NCBI RefSeq assembly: GCF_000020965.1
Contig: NC_011297.1
Span: 1,426,001-1,490,000 of the forward strand
Direction of reading: 5' to 3'
Length of the DNA stretch: 64,000 nt
Source of the DNA: Dictyoglomus thermophilum H-6-12
GTDB lineage: Bacteria > Dictyoglomota > Dictyoglomia > Dictyoglomales > Dictyoglomaceae
Part shown: in pieces, positions 26,584 to 34,953 of the stretch
Layout: the number at the start of each line of letters is the position of its first letter
Position numbering within the stretch: the stretch's first letter is position 1
The notes under the pieces: model-generated
The model's database searches: none
The model's input: the letters and a program-made list of their open reading frames with translations, nothing else
What the model was told of the DNA's origin: nothing
Made by a program: the position numbers and the translations under genes

Positions 26584-27693
26584 ATGCCCGATTTTATATC
26601 TCTCTTTATATCCGAAATAAAGAAAAAAAGACCCATTCTTGAGGAACTTCTTATTAAAAGAAGTCTTAGTGACAAATCTTTTGTTTCAGAGTTTATTGGG
26701 AAGATTTGGAATAAACTTTCAGACTCCTATCAGTTTACCAACAAACCAACATTTGCCGTAGATGCTTCCCAAAGAACCCTATCCTTCTCTTTAGGACCTT
26801 ATTTAATAATAACCCAAGCTCTTGCCATAGGCTCCAATGGATATGAAAAAGCTCTTGTATCTCTCGAGCCTGTATGGGGTTCTATACCAGAAACTCAACT
26901 GGGGCTCTTAAGAGACCTTTTAATGCAAGATTTGGAAATTAGGCTTGCCCTTCAAATTATTAAAGAAAACAAAGCTCCTTTGATATTATTTATCGATGGC
27001 TCTTTATTATCAAGAATCTCATACCTTTTGAGGTATTTATACAGTTTTGAAGATGAAAATTACAAAAACCTTGCTCGAGAAGTACTAATAAACACTTTAG
27101 ATCTTATAAATTCTTCCAAGAACAATGTAGATGTCATCTCTATTTCTAAGTCTTCCCGAAATACTTTTCTTTTCCAAATCCTATCTCTTGACAATCCTGA
27201 TATAGATAAAACAACACCTTACAAACCCACTGATAGCGAGATCTTAAGCATATTTACTTCAGAGCCCGGATATACAACTCCACTATTGATAGGAGCAGAG
27301 ATGGGGCTTGGTCACAAACAATTAGAGATCATAGAAAAGGACCCAAACCTTCAAAATATTCTTAATAATTCTCCAGCCTTTTATACCTTCTATATAAGAC
27401 TTATGCCAAGAGATCAGTTCCTAAGGATAGACTTCCCAGCCAATATGGTAGGAGAAAAGTCGAGTATACTCTCCGTAAATTACTTTTGGGGGAAAGATAT
27501 AAATATAGATCAAATCTTAGGAGTATTAAGAGAAAATTGTGTAAATACGAAGATATATCAAACTCCTTTGTATTTTGTGGACCAAATTGTTAGAATAAAA
27601 AGAGAACCTGACTTAGAAAGGTATATAATGATTTTGAAAACTGAATTTCCAGGAATTATTGAACTTGACAGAAGTCAAGGGAGGTTCTACTAA
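26584..27693 (+). CDS. nurA: NurA nuclease
   Basis: This 369-residue NurA-family nuclease works with the HerA translocase in resecting double-strand breaks. Visible signatures are the metal-binding FAVDAS (Asp60), ILFIDGSLLSR (Asp138), the SISKSSRN lysine segment and the late VDQIVRIKRE. HerA follows after three bases. In archaea the order is often herA-mre11-rad50-nurA; here nurA comes first. No ribosome-binding site precedes the ATG. Confidence 0.9.
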   Translation: MPDFISLFISEIKKKRPILEELLIKRSLSDKSFVSEFIGKIWNKLSDSYQFTNKPTFAVDASQRTLSFSLGPYLIITQALAIGSNGYEKALVSLEPVWGSIPETQLGLLRDLLMQDLEIRLALQIIKENKAPLILFIDGSLLSRISYLLRYLYSFEDENYKNLAREVLINTLDLINSSKNNVDVISISKSSRNTFLFQILSLDNPDIDKTTPYKPTDSEILSIFTSEPGYTTPLLIGAEMGLGHKQLEIIEKDPNLQNILNNSPAFYTFYIRLMPRDQFLRIDFPANMVGEKSSILSVNYFWGKDINIDQILGVLRENCVNTKIYQTPLYFVDQIVRIKREPDLERYIMILKTEFPGIIELDRSQGRFY

Positions 27694-27696
27694 TAA

Positions 27697-29379
27697 ATGG
27701 AATTAAAATGTGTAGGATACTTAGTAGGAGAAAGCTATTGTGATAATTTCCAATTTATTACCAACGAAGAATTAGCTCCTAAAAGGCTCGAATATGTGGT
27801 AATCAAAGGGATTGCCTCTTCAAATGAGGAAGTAGAAGTATTAGCTCAAGTAGAAAGTCTAAAAGCCTTTTCAGATGTACTCTCAGAAGATCAAGAATAC
27901 GATGCTACAACAAAACTTTTGGAATTAAACTACAAGATTCCTCTAAAACTTATAGCTTCTGCAAGAGTACTAGGATATTTGGACAAAGATGGAAATATTC
28001 TTCTTCCTAGATCTGTATCTCTCCCAGGTTCTCCTGTATACCTTGCCCCCGATGACCTTCTTCAAAGATTCTTTACCCACAATAAAAGCACTGCTATTGA
28101 AATAGGTACTCTTCTTTACAGACCTAACGTAAAAGTTACCCTTGACCCTAACGGCCTTAGAAGGCACCTTGCCATAATAGCTCAAACAGGGGCAGGAAAA
28201 TCTTATCTCACAGGACTTCTTTTAGAGAAACTTGTAAAGTTAGGAGCAACTATACTGGTCTTTGATCCTAATAGTGATTATGTACTTTTAAGAAGAAAAA
28301 GAAACAATTTAAAAGAATTCTCGTCTATTGCCCATAATGTCACTATTTATAGAATTCCTAAAGTACAAGGAAGATTTTCCGATGATATGATAGGTGGTGT
28401 GGAACCTTACTCCATAAGGTTTAGCGAATTAGAAAATGAACAAATAGCAGAAATTCTTGGAATATCCGAATATAGCAATATAAGAGATGCCGTTGAAAAA
28501 GCAATTGAAGAATTAAGAGAGTCAAGAATAGATTTCACTCCCAATGAGTTATATGAGAAACTTAAGGATATGGCAGGAATAGAAGAAAAAGATGAAGAAG
28601 ATTTTAGTCTGGACTTTGATGACTACGAAAGAAAAATTATAGAAAAAATGGAAAAAAAGAATAAGAAAAAATATCCTGAGGAAACTATGATTGGAGCAAG
28701 GAAGGCACTAAAATATGTAAAATGGATAAAGGATTATCCTATATGGGGATTTAAAGATATCTCTCCTGAAAAAATATTAAAACCTGCCCACATATCAGTC
28801 ATTGATCTTGCAGGAATAGAAAAAAATCTTCAAGATCTTGTAGTTAGTAAACTCTTAAATGATATATGGACAAAAGCAAAGTCTGAGGGTCTTCCCTATC
28901 CTTTGTTTATAGTACTCGAAGAGGCCCATAACTTAGTGCCAAAAGAAAAGGGAGAAAAATTAAAAAGTGCAAGAATAATAAACTCCATCGCTGCAGAGGG
29001 TAGAAAATTTAAAGTATTTCTTATAGTAGTTACCCAAAGACCTTATAAAATAAGCAGTAATACTCTTTCTCAATGCGGAAGTCAAATCATTATGAGACTC
29101 ACAAATCCCACTGATCAGACTGCAGTGAAAGAAGCTTCCGAAGCTCTCTCTGAGAATCTATTCCAGGATCTTCCAGGATTAAATATTGGAGAAGCAATAA
29201 TTCTAGGAAGATTAACCAAAATACCTGTAATGGTAAAGATTGGAGAAAGAGAAACTGCAGAGGGTGGATTTGATATTGACTTAGAAGAAGAATTCCAAAA
29301 AGCTTTAGACAACATAGAAAGTACTATGATAGAAAAGAATGATACAGAAATTCTACCTGACTTTGGGAGTGAAATCTAA
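27697..29379 (+). CDS. herA: HerA-type DNA translocase ATPase
   Basis: This 560-residue FtsK/HerA motor has an N-terminal HAS-barrel-like domain (about 1-120), Walker A AQTGAGKS at 162-169, a Walker B region LFIVLEEAHN at 403-412 and VVTQRP near 445. A strongly charged stretch near residues 295-335 forms an insertion between the nucleotide-binding motifs. GGGAGG ten bases upstream lies in the end of nurA. HerA and NurA form a hexamer-dimer machine that makes 3' overhangs with Mre11-Rad50. Confidence 0.93.
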   Translation: MELKCVGYLVGESYCDNFQFITNEELAPKRLEYVVIKGIASSNEEVEVLAQVESLKAFSDVLSEDQEYDATTKLLELNYKIPLKLIASARVLGYLDKDGNILLPRSVSLPGSPVYLAPDDLLQRFFTHNKSTAIEIGTLLYRPNVKVTLDPNGLRRHLAIIAQTGAGKSYLTGLLLEKLVKLGATILVFDPNSDYVLLRRKRNNLKEFSSIAHNVTIYRIPKVQGRFSDDMIGGVEPYSIRFSELENEQIAEILGISEYSNIRDAVEKAIEELRESRIDFTPNELYEKLKDMAGIEEKDEEDFSLDFDDYERKIIEKMEKKNKKKYPEETMIGARKALKYVKWIKDYPIWGFKDISPEKILKPAHISVIDLAGIEKNLQDLVVSKLLNDIWTKAKSEGLPYPLFIVLEEAHNLVPKEKGEKLKSARIINSIAAEGRKFKVFLIVVTQRPYKISSNTLSQCGSQIIMRLTNPTDQTAVKEASEALSENLFQDLPGLNIGEAIILGRLTKIPVMVKIGERETAEGGFDIDLEEEFQKALDNIESTMIEKNDTEILPDFGSEI

Positions 29380-30560
29380 TGATCAAAATCGTGATTACTG
29401 CAGACAATCACTTGGGAAAGTATTACAAGAAACTGCTTCCAGAAAGATTGCAAGAACGAAGAAAAAGGTTAAGAAATGTCTTTGAGGAAGTAGTAAATTA
29501 CGCTATAGAAGAAAAAGCAGATATCTTTATCCATGCTGGAGACTTATTTGATTCCTCAACTCCCAGGAACCAAGATCTAACTTTTATTGCTCGTGAATTT
29601 TCAAAAATGGTAAAAAATAACATAAAAATATACGCTATTGGAGGAAATCATGATGCTCCAAATATGCTTGAGTCTGACTCTTACCCTATAAGGATTTTTG
29701 AAGAAGCAGGATTAATAAAGACCTTTTCCTCGCAGTCTACAATAAGCTATGAAATCTTCGAAAAAGATAACATAAGTATACTTGTTTCTGGCCTATCTCA
29801 TGACCCAAGAAAAAAGGGAAAAATAGACCCATTAGAAAAAAATGTAATAGTTCCTCCAGATTTCCCTAAGGAAAACAATTTATTCAAGATCCTAATTCTT
29901 CACTACTCCTTTGAAAAATTTGCTCACCCCAAAGCCCAAGAGCCCCAAGTCTCCACTAACACTCTTTACGATTTGCCTTTTGATCTTTATATATTAGGTC
30001 ACTTACATGAACAAAACACCTATCGCTTTGCCAACAAACATGTAATTATTCCTGGCAGTACAGAAAGATTTGATTTTGGAGAAGAAAATCTTAAACCAGG
30101 ATTTTATCTCTTAACTATTGAAAAGGGAAGGATAAATTATGAACATATAGAGCTGAACGTTCAGCCAATGAAAAATTTAGAAATTAAATTAACAGAAATA
30201 CCACAAAAAGAACCTACAAATTCCATTATAGAGAGAATAATAAAAAACTCCCACAAAGACCTACTTTTAAAATGCAAACTTGTGGGAGAGATTCCACTCT
30301 CCATGTATCAGTCTATTAACTTTAGTAAAATTCTCGAGGCAGGAATAAACTCTAACTTTTTGTTTGATCTTGATACCCAAAACTTAAGAATAAAGGGTGA
30401 AGAGATAAATACCCTCCCTGCTCCAGAGCTTAGTGTTGACAAAAATCTTGAAATAATTACAAAAAAATATATAGAAGAAGTTCCTGAAGACAGAGAGATA
30501 ATATTAGAGGCTTTGAAATGGATAAAAGAAGAATTAAAAAGTAGAGAAATAATACTATGA
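29379..30560 (+). CDS. Mre11/SbcD-type exonuclease subunit
   Basis: The 393 residues have a full metallophosphoesterase set: ADNHLG (Asp9, His11), HAGDLFDSS, GGNHDAPN, ILHYSFE and ILGHLHEQN. The C-terminal capping region precedes the Rad50-binding tail. It starts at the herA stop (TAATG) and ends with an ATGA overlap into rad50. Because it sits with herA-nurA rather than in a simple sbcDC pair, the archaeal name Mre11 is the better guide. Confidence 0.94.
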   Translation: MIKIVITADNHLGKYYKKLLPERLQERRKRLRNVFEEVVNYAIEEKADIFIHAGDLFDSSTPRNQDLTFIAREFSKMVKNNIKIYAIGGNHDAPNMLESDSYPIRIFEEAGLIKTFSSQSTISYEIFEKDNISILVSGLSHDPRKKGKIDPLEKNVIVPPDFPKENNLFKILILHYSFEKFAHPKAQEPQVSTNTLYDLPFDLYILGHLHEQNTYRFANKHVIIPGSTERFDFGEENLKPGFYLLTIEKGRINYEHIELNVQPMKNLEIKLTEIPQKEPTNSIIERIIKNSHKDLLLKCKLVGEIPLSMYQSINFSKILEAGINSNFLFDLDTQNLRIKGEEINTLPAPELSVDKNLEIITKKYIEEVPEDREIILEALKWIKEELKSREIIL

Positions 30561-33508
30561 TTAAACTTGTAAGTCTTACTCTTAGGAACTTTAAACAATA
30601 TCGAACTGCTCATATAAACTTTCCTGAAAAAGGTAAGATCCTTATCAAGGGAAAAAATGAGGCAGGAAAAAGCACCATATTTGAAGCTATAGGCTTTGCC
30701 CTATTTGGGAAACCGGTATATGTGGGTACCATTTCAAACCTGATAAAGTTTAATACAGAAAAAGCAGAAATTGAACTTGTAGTAAAAACTGAAGATAAAA
30801 TCTTAACTATAAGCAGAACACTTAAGAAAAACCCTCAAGGTAGTACCTCTCAGGAAGCTACACTTCGCATAAAGCAAAATAATAATCCAACTCCTATTAT
30901 CGTAACAAACCCTAGCAGTGTAAATCCAAGAATTATAAAAGAAATAGGCATAGACCAAGATATATTCATAAATACCTGCTTCATAGGGCAGAAAAGGTTA
31001 GAAACATTAGAGAATTTAGGAGCTAAAGAAAGACAACAACTTATATCTAAACTATTTAATTTAGATTACTTTGTAAATCTAATAGAAAAGGCAAAAGATA
31101 CAAGAAAGGAATTTATAAGTCAAAAAGAGAACTATGAACTTATTAGAAAAGCAGCAGAAGCCAAGAAAGAACTCCCTGAAATTAAGGAAAGAATTAATGA
31201 AATAGAAAACAGAATAAAGGAAATCGAAAAGATAGAATTATCTCAAAATATTGTAAAAAAAGAGGAACTCTTACATAACTTAGAAGAAGAGATTAAAAAA
31301 TTAGAGGAAGAATTTGATAAAGTAAAAAAGGATGTGGAACTATTAGAAAAGTGCAAAGAAGAGGAGAAAATTATAAGCGAAATAAAAAGTATTGAGGAAA
31401 AAATCAAAGTACTGGAAAGACAGAAGAGTGAAAACTTACAAAGAATTAAAAATTTAGAGGAAAGGATAAAAGAAGAAGGAGAGATAAGAGAAAAAATAAG
31501 GTTTTTGGAGGAAGTAAAAAATATAAAATCTCAAATTGATGAAATCACAAAAACAATAAATGAGGAAAAATTAAAAATCTCAAAACTGGAAGAGATAATC
31601 CCAAATCTGTCAGAAAAGGTAGAAAAATATAAAGAAACAATTAAGGAAATAGAAAAAGAAAAAACTTTATTAGATGAAATTAACAAAGTAGAAAATGAAA
31701 TCCAGAAACTTGAAGAAAGAAAAAGAAATCTTGAAAAAAGAAAAGAAAGGTTAGAAAAAATATTAAATAACTTTTCAAATACCAAAGAAATTCTTGATCC
31801 TTATAAAAAAGCATTAGAGTACAAAGAAAAAGAAATCCAAATTTTCTCATTACAAAAAGATTTCTCAAAGGCTAAAAATAGACTAATTCTTACTTCTACC
31901 TTAACTATCCTTTCCTTTGTTTTATCCTTTGCTTTAAACTACTTTTTCCTAATACCCTCCTTGGTACTCCTAATCTTTAGTTTTCTTACCTATAGAAATT
32001 ATTCTCAAACCAATAAAGATCTCACTAAACAATTAAGCATTTTGGAATTTATAAAAAAAGACATTCCTGACCATCTTAAAGATAAAAATCAAAAAGAGTT
32101 AGAACAAGAGCTCCAAAATCTTGAAAAAGAACTTGAAGCTAAGAAAATTAAAACAGAAAAAATAATAGAATCGTTAAAGACAAAAGCCTCAAGTATAGAC
32201 ACTTTAACCTTAATAGAGGAAAGGACAAAGCTAAAAAGAGAAATTGACAACATAAACTCACTAAAAACTGAGGCTGAAAGATTAATCTCCGAGCTTGCCT
32301 CAAGGCTTAGTTGTAATAAAGATATTAAATCTGTAGAAGAAAAATTACTAAAGGCACAAGAGATCTTAGAAAAGAAAAAGCAAGAACTTAAAGAAAAAGA
32401 AACAGAAATGGAAAATCTAAAAAAATCCGATCCCCTTCCTGACAAGGAACTTTTAGTTTTAAGCTCTGAAAAAGGCTCTTTGGAAAATAGGCTTAAAAAT
32501 ATAGAGGAAGATAAAAAAGAGTTAGCTGATAAAGAGAAGAGAAAAATAGAGCTTGAAGAAGATATCAAAAGAGCACAAGATGAAATTGAAAGGCTATCGA
32601 AAAAATTACCTTCATTAAGCGAAGATTATATAAATAAATTGAAGGATACTATAAAAGACTTAGAGGAAAGAAAGGTAAAAGAAAAATACGACAGTATATC
32701 ATCCCAACTGAACAATAAGAGGGGACAAAGAGAGGCTGTAGAAAAAGAATATACCAAACTTATCGAAGAATTCAAAAATCGTTTTAAGGAAGAAAATTGG
32801 AAAGACTATGCTTCAATAAGCATAGACCCTAAGGAAAAAGAAATGCTTTTGAGTCAAAAAGAAGAACTTATCAAAACCCTCGGAGAAAAGGAGGCTATAC
32901 TTGAAGAGTATGAGAGCAAAACAGGACAAAAAAGGGATGACTTGATACCAGAAAAAGTAGAAGAAGACTATAAAGAGATAGAAAGAAAAATACAAAAAAT
33001 GGATTATGCTATCAAGATTGCTGAAAGTACAAGAGAAAGCATATTAAAATCTATACTTCCAAGAACCATGGCTTTTATGCAAAGAATATTACCTATCTTA
33101 ACATCAGATAGATACCATTACGCCGAGATTGATGAAGATTATAAACTAAGAGTATACACCAGCGATACTAAAGATCCATTAGGAAAAGAAAGATTCAGTG
33201 GTGGAACTCAGGACCAGATCTCTTTAGCTTTAAGGCTTGCTTTTGCTATGGCAACTCTTCCCCAAGATAAAGGAGTACAACCTAAATTCATATTCTTAGA
33301 TGAACCTTTAGGGTCCTTTGATGAAGACAGAGCAAAAGGACTATTATATCTCATAACCCAAGGAGAAGTATCAGAATTTTTTGATCAAATATTTGTAGTA
33401 ACTCACGTACCGATAGACGAAGACCTATTCGATGAAGTCTATTACATAGATAATGGACAAATAACAAAAATAGATAATGATAATCCTAATCTAAATTTAG
33501 AGTTTTAA
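30557..33508 (+). CDS. Rad50/SbcC-type ATPase with membrane-like hairpin at the coiled-coil apex
   Basis: This 983-residue SMC-like ATPase pairs with Mre11. Walker A GKNEAGKST (32-40), a Q-loop region near 140-145, signature FSGGTQDQISLALRLA (from 880) and Walker B FIFLDEPLGS (911-920) are intact. Heptad-rich coiled-coil arms cover about 190-440 and 480-830. The zinc-hook CxxC expected at the apex is absent; the only cysteines are 141, 266 and 586. Residues 443-479 instead form an uncharged hydrophobic stretch with an NYFFLIP turn, like a transmembrane hairpin. B. subtilis YhaN is, as I recall, similarly built. The end overlaps convergent galU by 23 bases. Confidence 0.92.
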   Translation: MIKLVSLTLRNFKQYRTAHINFPEKGKILIKGKNEAGKSTIFEAIGFALFGKPVYVGTISNLIKFNTEKAEIELVVKTEDKILTISRTLKKNPQGSTSQEATLRIKQNNNPTPIIVTNPSSVNPRIIKEIGIDQDIFINTCFIGQKRLETLENLGAKERQQLISKLFNLDYFVNLIEKAKDTRKEFISQKENYELIRKAAEAKKELPEIKERINEIENRIKEIEKIELSQNIVKKEELLHNLEEEIKKLEEEFDKVKKDVELLEKCKEEEKIISEIKSIEEKIKVLERQKSENLQRIKNLEERIKEEGEIREKIRFLEEVKNIKSQIDEITKTINEEKLKISKLEEIIPNLSEKVEKYKETIKEIEKEKTLLDEINKVENEIQKLEERKRNLEKRKERLEKILNNFSNTKEILDPYKKALEYKEKEIQIFSLQKDFSKAKNRLILTSTLTILSFVLSFALNYFFLIPSLVLLIFSFLTYRNYSQTNKDLTKQLSILEFIKKDIPDHLKDKNQKELEQELQNLEKELEAKKIKTEKIIESLKTKASSIDTLTLIEERTKLKREIDNINSLKTEAERLISELASRLSCNKDIKSVEEKLLKAQEILEKKKQELKEKETEMENLKKSDPLPDKELLVLSSEKGSLENRLKNIEEDKKELADKEKRKIELEEDIKRAQDEIERLSKKLPSLSEDYINKLKDTIKDLEERKVKEKYDSISSQLNNKRGQREAVEKEYTKLIEEFKNRFKEENWKDYASISIDPKEKEMLLSQKEELIKTLGEKEAILEEYESKTGQKRDDLIPEKVEEDYKEIERKIQKMDYAIKIAESTRESILKSILPRTMAFMQRILPILTSDRYHYAEIDEDYKLRVYTSDTKDPLGKERFSGGTQDQISLALRLAFAMATLPQDKGVQPKFIFLDEPLGSFDEDRAKGLLYLITQGEVSEFFDQIFVVTHVPIDEDLFDEVYYIDNGQITKIDNDNPNLNLEF

Positions 33509-34352
33509 GATATTCTTTAAATTGTTCTCCAAGTCCTTCTCTTTTAAGAGCAAGCTCTACTGAGGCTATTAAAAATCCAAGTTTACTACCTGTATCATAC
33601 CTCTTACCTTTAAATTCATAAGCATATATGGCTTCTTTCTCCAAAAGCATTTTCAACCCATCCGTAAGCTGTATTTCTCCCCCTCTTCCAGGCTTAACTT
33701 TCTCAAGCATAGGAAATATCTCAGGAGTTAATATATACCTTCCTACAATAGCAAGATCAGAAGGTGCCTCATCTACCGACGGTTTCTCTACAAGATCAGT
33801 TACTTGATATATACCCTCATCAATCTTCTTACCTGCTATAACCCCATAATTTTTAACCTCGTCTTTTGGAACTCTCTCTACAGCTATGACTGAGCATTTG
33901 TATCTTTCATATATCTCTATCATCTGTTTCATACAAGGCACATCACTTACAATAAGATCATCGCTCAAAATTACAGCAAAAGGTTCATTCTTAACAAGTT
34001 CTTTGGTAACCAAAACAGCATGACCAAGCCCAAGAGGTTCTTTCTGCCTAATATAATAGACAGTAGCAAGCTCTGAGATCTCCCTTACCTGTCTCAGTAA
34101 GTCCAATTCTCCTTTTTTCTGTAAGAAATATTCCAGTTCAAAAGATATATCAAAATGATCTTCGATCGCCCTCTTATTCCTGCCTGTGACAATAATTATC
34201 TCGTCAATTCCAGAATTTACAGCCTCCTCTACTGCATATTGAATTATAGGCTTATCCACTACAGGAAGCATCTCCTTAGGTTGCGCCTTTGTAGCTGGAA
34301 GAAATCTAGTACCAAGACCTGCAGCAGGAAAGACAGCCTTATTTATAGACAT
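33486..34352 (-). CDS. galU: UTP-glucose-1-phosphate uridylyltransferase
   Basis: The 288 residues show the nucleotidyltransferase start AVFPAAGLGTRFLPATKA, the KPIIQYAVEEA segment, VILSDDLIV (metal-binding) and the GalU-type VEKPSVDEAPS and GRGGEIQLTD motifs. It makes UDP-glucose for glycolipid or polysaccharide synthesis, which fits the family 4 glycosyltransferase upstream in the window. It has a GGGGG ribosome-binding site and follows the cupin gene by 11 bases. Confidence 0.96.
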   Translation of the reverse strand: MSINKAVFPAAGLGTRFLPATKAQPKEMLPVVDKPIIQYAVEEAVNSGIDEIIIVTGRNKRAIEDHFDISFELEYFLQKKGELDLLRQVREISELATVYYIRQKEPLGLGHAVLVTKELVKNEPFAVILSDDLIVSDVPCMKQMIEIYERYKCSVIAVERVPKDEVKNYGVIAGKKIDEGIYQVTDLVEKPSVDEAPSDLAIVGRYILTPEIFPMLEKVKPGRGGEIQLTDGLKMLLEKEAIYAYEFKGKRYDTGSKLGFLIASVELALKREGLGEQFKEYLKTLNLD

Positions 34353-34363
34353 AGCAATACCCC

Positions 34364-34717
34364 CTATTCCTCTGGAATCTTTATAATTACAATAGTCAAA
34401 GAGCCTTCTTCCACTAAAAGTTGGTGAGAGGTATTAGCAGGAATAAAAAGTACATCACCACTTTTCATATCAATAGTCTCATAGTTTAAAATATTACACC
34501 CTCTAATCTCGTATGGTTCAACTTCTCTTCCACCCTCATAATCATCGCTTAACAAAACCTTTGCCTTTCCAGAATACACTATATACATGTCATTCACTTT
34601 CTTATGTACTTCTGTCTCACTTTTAAAAGGAGCATTAAATCTTAGAAATCTAATCATAAAGTTTCCTCTTTTAAAATCCTCCAACTTCTCATCATTTAAA
34701 GAGAATCTACGGTACAT
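34364..34717 (-). CDS. Cupin-domain protein
   Basis: This 117-residue single-domain cupin has SETEVHKKVNDMYIVYSGKA and GDVLFIPANTSHQLLV strands and metal-site histidines (His38 in EVHKK, His near TSHQL). Small cupins are isomerases, dioxygenases or sugar sensors; the substrate cannot be named. GGAGG precedes the ATG. It forms a two-gene unit with galU, suggesting sugar-nucleotide metabolism. Confidence 0.75.
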   Translation of the reverse strand: MYRRFSLNDEKLEDFKRGNFMIRFLRFNAPFKSETEVHKKVNDMYIVYSGKAKVLLSDDYEGGREVEPYEIRGCNILNYETIDMKSGDVLFIPANTSHQLLVEEGSLTIVIIKIPEE

Positions 34718-34819
34718 AACAACCTCCTAAAAAAATAAGAAGTCTTAATTATTTTATCTTTTAAAGGTTATTTAAGCAACTTTAATTAATACTACTTTAA
34801 ACATTTCATACCTTCTTTT

Positions 34820-34848
34820 TTGAATAATTATGTGCTAAAATTTATAAT
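34820..34848 (+). promoter_or_regulatory. Promoter of the homocitrate-synthase operon
   Basis: TTGAAT (34820-34825), 17 bases and TATAAT (34843-34848). The predicted start near 34855 is about 100 bases before the ATG at 34954, leaving room for the leader hairpin. Confidence 0.65.
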
Positions 34849-34869
34849 GTAATTAAAAAGTAACAGAGA

Positions 34870-34911
34870 ATGCAAAGGTGCTTTGGAGTGAGCTCCGAAG
34901 CACCTTTTTAG
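34870..34911 (+). other. 13-codon mini-ORF spanning the leader hairpin
   Basis: ATG at 34870 opens a frame of 13 codons (MQRCFGVSSEAPF) that runs right through the terminator hairpin and stops at TAG 34909-34911. It has only a weak GAGA upstream and no lysine or leucine codons. It may be chance, or a ribosome passing through could melt the hairpin. Confidence 0.25.
34874..34909 (+). terminator. Terminator/attenuator hairpin in the leader of the homocitrate-synthase operon
   Basis: A 15-pair stem (34874-34888 with 34893-34907, one G-U pair) closes a TGAG loop and runs into five T (34905-34909). It lies between the promoter at 34820 and the first gene, with the upstream gene on the other strand, so it can only end the leader of this operon or a short RNA of about 55 bases. 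Confidence 0.75.
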
Positions 34912-34953
34912 TTTTATAAATAAAATTTATGTCAGAACGGGAGGCGTAAAATT

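Noticed and set aside
32089-32568. 159-residue serine- and phenylalanine-rich frame on the minus strand inside rad50
   Set aside because: It is the antisense shadow of the Lys/Glu-rich coiled coil; no ribosome-binding site and no recognisable domain.
34855-34953. T-box or lysine riboswitch in the leader
   Set aside because: The leader is only about 100 bases with one hairpin; it has no T-box sequence, no stem I and no lysine riboswitch core.
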